Part shown: positions 1 to 5,172 of the stretch, piece by piece | Layout: the number at the start of each line of letters is the position of its first letter | Numbering within the stretch: position 1 is the stretch's first letter | Source: an uncultured Erysipelotrichaceae bacterium | GTDB taxonomy: Bacteria; Bacillota_I; Bacilli_A; Erysipelotrichales; Coprobacillaceae | Assembly (NCBI GenBank): GCA_900317015.1 | Contig: ONFH01000293.1 | Coordinates: forward strand, 1 to 5,934 | Reading direction: 5' to 3' | Length of the DNA: 5,934 nucleotides | The notes under the pieces: model-generated | What the model saw: only the letters and a program-made list of their open reading frames with translations | The model's database searches: none | What the model was told of the DNA's origin: nothing | Made by a program: the position numbers and the translations under genes

Positions 1-23
1 AGTCTTATATTCAGAATCAGTGA

Positions 24-79
24 GGGGGCATTCATCCACGCCCATATCAGAGATATGGACGTGGTACTCTGCCCTTTTT
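24..79 (+). terminator. Long bipartite hairpin with T-run, probable terminator of an upstream gene
   Basis: The inner stem pairs 36-48 with 52-64 around a 3-base loop (AGA), with a single mismatch (C41/A59). The outer stem pairs GGGCA at 26-30 with TGCCC at 70-74 and can be extended by two G-U pairs (24-25 with 75-76). The two stems are separated by a symmetric 5x5 internal loop (31-35 and 65-69). Five T follow at 75-79. The form fits a rho-independent terminator of a gene that ends to the left; a frame stopping at TGA 21-23 just before the hairpin would suit, but only six codons of it are in the window. The length and the symmetric internal loop are more elaborate than a usual terminator, so a small structured RNA ending here is an alternative. 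Confidence 0.6.
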
Positions 80-102
80 AATAGAAGTGTTTTTTTCTGC
101 GC

Positions 103-162
103 TTGACAGTCTGTATAAATTTCAATTTATTCGTTTGTAGAAGGAAATGATTGTGATAGAAT
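103..162 (+). promoter_or_regulatory. Weak candidate upstream promoter elements in the leader region
   Basis: A perfect -35 hexamer TTGACA lies at 103-108, but the best partner 17 bases on is only TTTATT (126-131), a poor -10. Further on, TAGAAT at 157-162 is preceded by TG at 154-155, giving an extended -10 (TGATAGAAT), with only a weak -35 (TTTGTA, 134-139). Either could give a second, longer transcript into the ComN-like gene. No convincing reading frame lies between 80 and 260. Confidence 0.3.
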
Positions 163-203
163 ATATGAGTACAAACTTTTGTTAGGAAAATTGTTGGGGA
201 AAG

Positions 204-222
204 CTCTTTTCATTGAGAAGAG
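204..222 (+). promoter_or_regulatory. Operator-like palindrome over the -35 of the ComN-like gene promoter
   Basis: CTCTTTTCATTGAGAAGAG is an inverted repeat with 9-base arms around a central T213 and one mismatch (T209/G217). It covers the whole -35 and the first part of the spacer and ends seven bases before the -10. Being upstream of the transcript start it would act as DNA, not as an RNA hairpin. It closely resembles the palindrome in the apt promoter (2321-2337), which raises the likelihood that it is a protein binding site. The regulator is not identifiable from the sequence. Confidence 0.5.
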
Positions 223-235
223 AATCATATATAAT
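207..235 (+). promoter_or_regulatory. Sigma-A-type promoter of the ComN-like gene
   Basis: The -10 is a perfect TATAAT at 230-235 and the -35 is TTTTCA at 207-212 (four of six matches to TTGACA), with a 17-base spacer. Transcription would start near 242, leaving a leader of about 20 bases that holds the ribosome binding site. This argues against a TTG start at 213, which would be upstream of the transcript start. Confidence 0.65.
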
Positions 236-260
236 AGTCAAACGTGAAAGGAAAGTGAAG

Positions 261-551
261 ATGATGAAGATACGTTTAAAAGAACCGCTGCCAGATGAGA
301 TTATCTTTATTATCCATACAAAAGCACATGAATTAAGAAGCGAAGGGATTCAGCGGATCGATGCGAATGATATTAAATCGTATCTTTACAATGTGAAATG
401 GAAGGGCAGAGTATCAGTTGAATATTGTGATGTGATCAACGATATTATGTCGCTGAATTTTTCCGAAGTCTTTGATTTCCTGCGTGCCAAAGTCATCGTC
501 GATGCACGTAAAAAAGATATTACCGATTTCAACGATTTGATTTTCAAATAA
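261..551 (+). CDS. ComN-like post-transcriptional regulator (small cytoplasmic protein)
   Basis: I read this 96-aa product as a member of the small post-transcriptional regulator family typified by Bacillus subtilis ComN (YrzD, about 98 aa), which influences comE mRNA and binds DivIVA there. What supports this is size, position just before recJ-apt-rel, and the layout: an N-terminal helix (residues about 12-28), an I-xA-xD-I-xx-YL segment (33-42), the basic tryptophan KWKGR (46-50), then DVINDIMSL (57-65) and FDFL (71-74). There is no signal peptide or membrane segment. ATG at 261 is chosen over an in-frame TTG at 213: AAAGGA (247-252) lies eight bases before it and the promoter -10 is at 230-235. 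A second ATG at 264 (11 bases from the same site) is nearly as good. The stop codon lies inside the terminator stem. The target in this organism, which may not be competent, is unknown. The family assignment rests on recalled pattern and context only. Confidence 0.7.
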   Translation: MMKIRLKEPLPDEIIFIIHTKAHELRSEGIQRIDANDIKSYLYNVKWKGRVSVEYCDVINDIMSLNFSEVFDFLRAKVIVDARKKDITDFNDLIFK

Positions 552-579
552 CTGCCAGCTGCAGTTATTTTTTTCTTTT
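546..579 (+). terminator. Intrinsic terminator between the ComN-like gene and recJ
   Basis: AAATAACTGC (546-555) pairs with GCAGTTATTT (561-570), a 10-base stem with loop CAGCT. The T-run covers 568-574 and continues after one C as TTTT (576-579). The TAA stop codon of the preceding gene (549-551) is part of the stem, so a terminating ribosome would mask it. The recJ ribosome binding site starts at the next base. Confidence 0.8.
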
Positions 580-585
580 AGGAGG
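580..585 (+). promoter_or_regulatory. recJ ribosome binding site fused to the terminator tail
   Basis: AGGAGG is a perfect Shine-Dalgarno core, only four bases before the recJ ATG (586-589), which is short for this core. It begins immediately after the T-run of the preceding terminator. No promoter is visible between the terminator and the gene. Confidence 0.7.
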
Positions 586-589
586 ACGT

Positions 590-2224
590 ATGAAGTACAT
601 TGTCGAACCATTAAGTAAAACCAAAGAGATCATGGATGACTATCATGTCAATTCTCTTTTAGCAAAGGTCATTGAATATAAAGACTGGAGCTTAGAGGAC
701 TATAAAGAACACATGGCATCGCATCTGATCTATCATGATTTCTCCTTATTTTCGGAAGGAGAGATGGCGTTAGACCGTATTCATGAAGCGATGGAAAACA
801 ATGAAAAAATCTGTATTTATGGCGATTATGACTGTGATGGTATTTTAGCAACTTCGATCTTAGTCGAAGCGTTTAAAGAATTAGGCATCCATGTCGGTTA
901 TCATATTCCTAACCGTTTTACCGATGGCTATGGTTTGAATGCGAAACGTGTCAAACAGATCGCTGAAAAAGGCTATACGCTCATCATCACGGTCGACAAT
1001 GGCATCAGTGCTTTTGAAGCGGTCGATACCGCCAATGCCTGTGGCGTCGATGTCATCATCACCGATCACCACAGCTTTGAACCTGATCATTATCCTGATG
1101 CCTGCTGCATCGTCCATCCCAAAATGGGCTCAAGCTATCCAATGAAGGAGATCTGTGGCGGTTTTGTGGCGTATAAATTAGCGGCGGCTTTACTTGGTCA
1201 TCATGACCGTTATTTATATACCTTAGCAGGGATCACGACCATTTCTGATATGATGCCTTTAGTGGATGAGAACCGTTCGGTCGTTCAGACAGCTTTACGC
1301 TTTATGGAAAAATATCATTTTCCTCAGATCGAAGCGTTAGGGTCTAAGCAGTATACTCCAACGGCCATCGGCTTTACGATCGCCCCTAAGATCAATGCCT
1401 TTGGACGTTTACCAGAGATCGTTAATCCGAACAACTTGGTGAAGTTCTTTATGAAGGACTGTGATCAAAAACGCATCATGGCCACGGCCAAAGTCGCCGT
1501 TGATATTAATACGAAACGTCAGAATTTGACAAGCAGTGCCTATGAAGAGGCTTTACAGACCCCTCATGATGACTGTTTATTCTATTCCAGTGATACGGTC
1601 CATGAAGGCATCGTGGGCTTGATCGCCGGCAAGTACACGAATGAATTTGAACGTCCGGCCTTCGTTATGCATCATGATGTAAACAAGCATATTTATAAAG
1701 GGTCCGCAAGAGGCGTGAATGGCTTTAATATATATGAGTTCCTGACAAATCATGAAGATCTCTTTTTAACCTTTGGCGGTCATGCGATGGCCGGCGGCTT
1801 CAGCCTTGATGAGGATCATTATGAAGCGTTCCATGACGCTTTATTAAAAGAAGTGGAAGGCAAGGATTTCCAGAATGAGACAACGGTCATTCCTATTGAA
1901 TTAAGTGATCTTTCGTTAGAATCAGTCGCTTCTTTAAAGGGGCTAGAACCATTTGGCGAAGGGAATGAAGAACCGCTCTTTGTCTTGAATGATACGCAGT
2001 TTGAAAATGTGAGACAGCTCAGTGAAGGGAAACATTTACGCTTTGATAAACAGTTAGTCAGCTGTCGTTTCAGTGCTCTTTATTTTAATAAGGGCGATGC
2101 GTATGATCAGCTAAAAGACGGTAAGATGAGTCCAATCGGGACACTTTCCATCAATGAGTTTAGAGGCTATAAGAGCGTCAATATGATCATCAAAGACTTA
2201 TTAGATGAAAATGATACATTCTAA
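590..2224 (+). CDS. recJ: Single-stranded-DNA-specific 5'-3' exonuclease RecJ
   Basis: RecJ is a cytoplasmic metal-dependent DHH-family exonuclease that degrades single-stranded DNA 5' to 3' in recombinational repair, fork restart and excision repair. The 544-aa product shows the family order: GDYDCDG (78-84, metal ligands), VDNGIS (135-140), DHH (159-161), GITTISDMMPL (214-224, with metal-ligand D220) and NAFGR (269-273) in the DHH half. The DHHA1 half has HEGIVGLIAGK (338-348), KGSARG (370-375) and GGHAMAGG (396-403). A C-terminal OB-like region starts about residue 430, with LEPFGEGNEEPLF (452-464). All catalytic motifs are intact. It is close in length to E. coli RecJ (about 577 aa) and much shorter than B. 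subtilis RecJ (about 786 aa), so the extra C-terminal domain of the latter is absent. The start is the ATG four bases after AGGAGG. It is bounded by a terminator on each side; no promoter of its own is evident. Confidence 0.97.
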   Translation: MKYIVEPLSKTKEIMDDYHVNSLLAKVIEYKDWSLEDYKEHMASHLIYHDFSLFSEGEMALDRIHEAMENNEKICIYGDYDCDGILATSILVEAFKELGIHVGYHIPNRFTDGYGLNAKRVKQIAEKGYTLIITVDNGISAFEAVDTANACGVDVIITDHHSFEPDHYPDACCIVHPKMGSSYPMKEICGGFVAYKLAAALLGHHDRYLYTLAGITTISDMMPLVDENRSVVQTALRFMEKYHFPQIEALGSKQYTPTAIGFTIAPKINAFGRLPEIVNPNNLVKFFMKDCDQKRIMATAKVAVDINTKRQNLTSSAYEEALQTPHDDCLFYSSDTVHEGIVGLIAGKYTNEFERPAFVMHHDVNKHIYKGSARGVNGFNIYEFLTNHEDLFLTFGGHAMAGGFSLDEDHYEAFHDALLKEVEGKDFQNETTVIPIELSDLSLESVASLKGLEPFGEGNEEPLFVLNDTQFENVRQLSEGKHLRFDKQLVSCRFSALYFNKGDAYDQLKDGKMSPIGTLSINEFRGYKSVNMIIKDLLDENDTF

Positions 2225-2247
2225 AGATGTCGCAAGGCATCTTTTTT
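2223..2247 (+). terminator. Intrinsic terminator after recJ
   Basis: AAAGATGTC (2223-2231) pairs with GGCATCTTT (2236-2244) through nine pairs including one T-G wobble, capped by a GCAA tetraloop (2232-2235). Six T follow at 2242-2247. It starts within the recJ stop codon (2222-2224). Confidence 0.85.
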
Positions 2248-2317
2248 CATAATTACACAATTTTGCCTAGATGATTCGAATTCTCCTAATTTTATTGTAG
2301 AAATGAAGCAAGAGTCT

Positions 2318-2346
2318 TTGTCTATTCAATGAATAGATGGTATAAT
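2318..2346 (+). promoter_or_regulatory. Sigma-A-type promoter of apt
   Basis: The -35 is TTGTCT at 2318-2323 (four of six matches), followed by a 17-base spacer and a perfect TATAAT at 2341-2346. The transcript would start near 2353, giving a leader of about 25 bases to the apt ATG. It is the only convincing promoter in the 154-base gap between recJ and apt, and may also serve rel and the last gene by read-through. Confidence 0.75.
2321..2337 (+). promoter_or_regulatory. Perfect 17-base palindrome in the apt promoter spacer (putative operator)
   Basis: TCTATTCAATGAATAGA is a perfect inverted repeat: 8-base arms around central A2329. It overlaps the last three bases of the -35 and ends three bases before the -10, so a bound protein would block RNA polymerase. 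It lies upstream of the transcript start and thus is not an RNA attenuator. It matches the palindrome in the ComN-like gene promoter (204-222) at 14 of 17 positions if the centre base is read on either strand. I do not recognise it as the box of a named regulator; it does not look like a PurR, CodY, LexA, Rex or CcpA site. Confidence 0.6.
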
Positions 2347-2378
2347 ATTAAGGTAATTTGAGGAGGAAATAAGACATT

Positions 2379-2897
2379 ATGGATTTAAAAGATTATGTAG
2401 CAAGTATTCCTGGCTTTCCAAAGGAAGGGATCATTTTCAGAGATGTAACACCTATGTTACAGGATCCTGCCGCATTCAAGGAATCAATCAAACAGATTGC
2501 CGACTACGCTAAAGATAAAAACATTGATATCGTTGTAGGCCCAGAAGCAAGAGGGTTCTTATTTGGCTGCCCAGTGGCCATCGAAATCGGTGCTGGCTTC
2601 GTCCCAGTTCGTAAACCTGGGAAATTACCTCGTGAAACAGTTTCTAAGAGCTATGATCTTGAATATGGATCAAATACGATTGAAATGCATAAAGATGCCA
2701 TCAAAAAAGGCCAGCGTGTCTTGATCGTTGATGATTTATTAGCCACTGGCGGAACGGTTGAAGCAGCCATTCAGTTAATTGAAGAAATGGGTGGTGTCGT
2801 TGTCGGTGTTGCATTCGTCATCGAATTAAAAGACTTAAAGGCTGCCGATGCTTTAAGAGCAAAGGGCTATGATGTCTTTACGCTATTGAAATACTAA
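2379..2897 (+). CDS. apt: Adenine phosphoribosyltransferase
   Basis: Apt converts adenine and PRPP to AMP and pyrophosphate, the cytoplasmic purine salvage step. The 172-aa product has the normal family length. It shows the family motifs in order: IPGFPKEGIIFRDVTPML near the N-terminus (10-27), GPEARGF (54-60), the substrate-loop region PVRKPGKLP (76-84), and the PRPP-binding signature VLIVDDLLATGGT (114-126). ATG at 2379 is preceded by AGGAGG at 2361-2366, a 12-base gap that is somewhat long for this core, but conserved residues begin almost at once, so no later start is credible. It has its own promoter with an embedded palindrome, a tandem stop (TAATAA, 2895-2900) and a terminator behind it. 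Apt next to rel is a widely conserved arrangement in Bacillota, linking purine supply with (p)ppGpp metabolism. Confidence 0.98.
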   Translation: MDLKDYVASIPGFPKEGIIFRDVTPMLQDPAAFKESIKQIADYAKDKNIDIVVGPEARGFLFGCPVAIEIGAGFVPVRKPGKLPRETVSKSYDLEYGSNTIEMHKDAIKKGQRVLIVDDLLATGGTVEAAIQLIEEMGGVVVGVAFVIELKDLKAADALRAKGYDVFTLLKY

Positions 2898-2898
2898 T

Positions 2899-2924
2899 AA
2901 AAGAGACGAAAGGTCTCTTTTTTT
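2899..2924 (+). terminator. Intrinsic terminator between apt and rel
   Basis: AAAAGAGAC (2899-2907) pairs with GTCTCTTTT (2913-2921), a nine-base stem with loop GAAAG, and seven T run from 2918 to 2924. The tail stops three bases before the ribosome binding site of rel. I see no promoter between this hairpin and rel, so rel is probably read through from the apt promoter unless a promoter lies inside apt. Confidence 0.8.
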
Positions 2925-2926
2925 GC

Positions 2927-2935
2927 AAGGGGGTG
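2927..2935 (+). promoter_or_regulatory. rel ribosome binding site that decides the start
   Basis: AAGGGGGTG differs from the ideal AAGGAGGTG by one base. It ends eight bases before ATG 2944 but only two bases before ATG 2938, and the TTG at 2923 lies upstream of it in the terminator tail. ATG 2944 is therefore the best start. Confidence 0.7.
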
Positions 2936-2943
2936 TGATGTAT

Positions 2944-5160
2944 ATGAAAATTAAAACCGCAAAAGACAAGGTCACATTTGAGGATGTGAAAGAGCTTGCT
3001 TCCACATATATCACGAAGAAAGAAAGTATGGATCTGATCCAGAGTGCTTATAACTTTATTATGGTCAAGCACAAAGGACAGAAACGACGCAGTGGGGAAC
3101 CTTATACGATCCATCTGATCTGGGTCGCTTATATCTTATGTACACTGCAGACTGGTCCAATGACGATCGCCGCTGGGCTCTTACATGATGTCATGGAAGA
3201 CTGTGGCGTCTCTCATGAAGAGATGGCCGAACGTTTTGGCGAAGAAATTACGTCATTAGTCGAAGGTGTCACAAAGATCAATAAGATGCCTTATATGGAA
3301 GAAAGTGAGATCTATGCCGAAAACCATCGTAAGATCTATATTGCGATGGCCAAGGATATTCGTGTCATCATCATCAAATTAGCAGACCGTCTCCATAATA
3401 TGCGTACTCTGCAGTACATGCCTCCAGAAAAGCAGAAACGAATCTCTCGTGAGACCCTTGAAGTGTATGCGCCGATCGCACACCGTTTAGGTATTAATGA
3501 TATCCGTGTCGAACTTGAAGATCTGAGCTTATATTATTTGGATCCAACCGCTTATCATGAGATCGTTGATCTGCTTGAATCGAAAAAAGCCGAACGTGAT
3601 GCGCATATCAATGAAATGATGAAGTCCGTCGAAAAGTTACTCGATGAACATCATATTGAATATCGTATCAAAGGGCGTGCAAAACATATTTATTCGATCT
3701 ATAAGAAAATGGTCGTCAAACATAAACGTTTTGATGAACTGTATGATTTAAATGCCTTACGTATTATCTTAAAGGAAAAAGTCACATGTTATGAAGTGTT
3801 AGGGATCATTCATGAAAAGTATCGTCCATTACCAGGACGTTTCAAAGACTATATTGCCATGCCAAAACCAAATATGTATCAGTCTTTACATACAACGGTC
3901 ATCGGGGAAGGCGGACATATCTTTGAAATTCAGATCCGTACCGAAGAGATGGATGAGTTAGCGGAACGAGGCGTCGCTTCGCACTGGCGTTATAAAGAAG
4001 GAAAGAACTATTCCGCAAAACAGGAACAGAAGGAAATTGGTGAGAAATTACAGTGGTTATCTGATTTCATTACCATTTCTGATGAAGTCAAGGATGAAAA
4101 AGCGCAGGAGTATTATGATACCTTAAAGCGTGATATCTTTGAAGCGAATGTTTATGTCTTAACGCCACAAGGGAAAATCATTGAATTGCCAAATGGGGCA
4201 ACTCCAATCGACTTTGCTTATCGTATCCATACCGAAGTCGGCAACCATACCGTTGGCGCGTTAGTCAATAATGTGATGGTCCCAATCGATACGAAGTTAA
4301 AGACGGGCGATATTTGTGAGATCAAGACCAATAACAGTGCGAAACCAAGTGAAGACTGGCTGAAGTTCGTACGTACGGCTAGTGCCCGTAATAAGATCCG
4401 TGCTTTCATTGCGAAGCAGGAAGCTGAAAACAGTAAGGAATATATTGAAGAAGGACGTCGTATCTTACGTGAAGAGCTCCGTAACCGTGGCTTAGATGAA
4501 AAGACGTACTTGGATCCGGAAACATATCGTTCTTACTTAGGGTCCTTTGGCGCTAAGAACTTTGATGAGATCTTGACCGCCATTGGCAAAAAGCAGGCCA
4601 CAGCTGGCACATTGTTAGATAAGGTGGCCCCACAGAAGCGTTCATTCTTAGACAACTTATCAAAGATGTTAAAGAAGAACCAGAACTATGCCAACAATAA
4701 CAAGAAAAAGGAAAAAGGTATTGGAGTTGCGGTGAGAAATGTCGGCGGCTTGAAGATGCAGCTTTCCAAGTGCTGTTCACCAATTCCAGGTGATCCGATC
4801 GTTGGTTTCGTTTCTAAAGGTCAGGGGATCAAGGTCCATCGTGCCGATTGTCCAAATATTGCCAATGTCGATAAAGGCCGTCTGATCGATGTGTACTGGG
4901 ATTATACGAACCTTGAAAATAAACGTTACAATGTCGACTTAGAGTTGACTGGACTTGATCGTCCAAACTTATTAAATGATGTTGTGACGGTCCTAGGCAG
5001 TCAGAACGTCAATATCTTAAATATCAATGCCGGCATCCATGACTTAGATGCAGTCATTAAGATGACCTTATCCGTAGTGAATGCAGAAATGTTGCAGACG
5101 TGCATCGATAACTTGAATAAGATTCAAGGAATTGCTACAATAAAGCGTGTTATACATTAA
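2944..5160 (+). CDS. rel: Bifunctional (p)ppGpp synthetase/hydrolase Rel (RSH family)
   Basis: Rel transfers pyrophosphate from ATP to GTP or GDP to make (p)ppGpp on starved ribosomes and also hydrolyses it. The 738-aa product is full length (B. subtilis Rel is about 734). From ATG 2944, the HD hydrolase region has H57, HDVMED (81-86) and LADRLHN (146-152). The synthetase covers about 238-350 with the substrate-binding RFKDYIAMPKPN (299-310), YQSLHT (312-317) and EIQIRT (328-333). RFKD is the RXKD signature of bifunctional enzymes, not the EXDD of synthetase-only RelA. Then come a TGS domain (about 401-461), a helical region, a conserved-cysteine domain with CC (610-611), H632 and C636, and a C-terminal ACT/RRM domain (about 663-735). 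Both catalytic halves look intact. Minor departures are D337 after M336 in the synthetase, where histidine is usual, and DRPN (672-675) where DRxG is common. Twelve bases separate it from the next gene, with no terminator. Confidence 0.98.
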   Translation: MKIKTAKDKVTFEDVKELASTYITKKESMDLIQSAYNFIMVKHKGQKRRSGEPYTIHLIWVAYILCTLQTGPMTIAAGLLHDVMEDCGVSHEEMAERFGEEITSLVEGVTKINKMPYMEESEIYAENHRKIYIAMAKDIRVIIIKLADRLHNMRTLQYMPPEKQKRISRETLEVYAPIAHRLGINDIRVELEDLSLYYLDPTAYHEIVDLLESKKAERDAHINEMMKSVEKLLDEHHIEYRIKGRAKHIYSIYKKMVVKHKRFDELYDLNALRIILKEKVTCYEVLGIIHEKYRPLPGRFKDYIAMPKPNMYQSLHTTVIGEGGHIFEIQIRTEEMDELAERGVASHWRYKEGKNYSAKQEQKEIGEKLQWLSDFITISDEVKDEKAQEYYDTLKRDIFEANVYVLTPQGKIIELPNGATPIDFAYRIHTEVGNHTVGALVNNVMVPIDTKLKTGDICEIKTNNSAKPSEDWLKFVRTASARNKIRAFIAKQEAENSKEYIEEGRRILREELRNRGLDEKTYLDPETYRSYLGSFGAKNFDEILTAIGKKQATAGTLLDKVAPQKRSFLDNLSKMLKKNQNYANNNKKKEKGIGVAVRNVGGLKMQLSKCCSPIPGDPIVGFVSKGQGIKVHRADCPNIANVDKGRLIDVYWDYTNLENKRYNVDLELTGLDRPNLLNDVVTVLGSQNVNILNINAGIHDLDAVIKMTLSVVNAEMLQTCIDNLNKIQGIATIKRVIH

Positions 5161-5172
5161 GGGAGTCAAATC

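Noticed and set aside
1..81. Frames open from the left edge (one to TGA 21-23, one to TAA 79-81) as the end of an upstream gene
   Set aside because: Too short to judge. The longer one passes through the whole hairpin; the shorter one has just six codons in the window.
135..150. TTGTAGAAGGAAATGA resembling TTGTAGAAATGA at 2295-2306 upstream of apt
   Set aside because: The match needs a four-base gap, and the two lie at different distances from their promoters; probably chance in AT-rich spacer.
147..185. A 12-codon leader peptide (ATG 147 to TAG)
   Set aside because: It lacks a well-placed ribosome binding site, has no regulatory codon run, and would end before the main promoter, so it would not be in the main transcript.
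213..260. A longer form of the ComN-like protein starting at TTG 213, with GGGGAAAG (196-203) as a possible ribosome binding site
   Set aside because: A perfect -10 (230-235) lies inside this stretch, the extra 16 residues do not fit the family length, and ATG 261 has a better ribosome binding site.
881..1145. Overlapping open frames on both strands within recJ
   Set aside because: They are shadows of the recJ frame without ribosome binding sites or recognisable protein features; the same holds for minus-strand frames inside rel (4218-4409, 4553-4783).
2274..2283. ATTCGAAT palindrome in the recJ-apt gap as a second operator
   Set aside because: It is only eight bases long, lies about 45 bases upstream of the -35, and does not match the shared palindrome.
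2923..2943. A seven-residue longer Rel starting at TTG 2923
   Set aside because: The TTG is in the terminator T-run and lies upstream of the ribosome binding site; ATG 2944 is correctly spaced.
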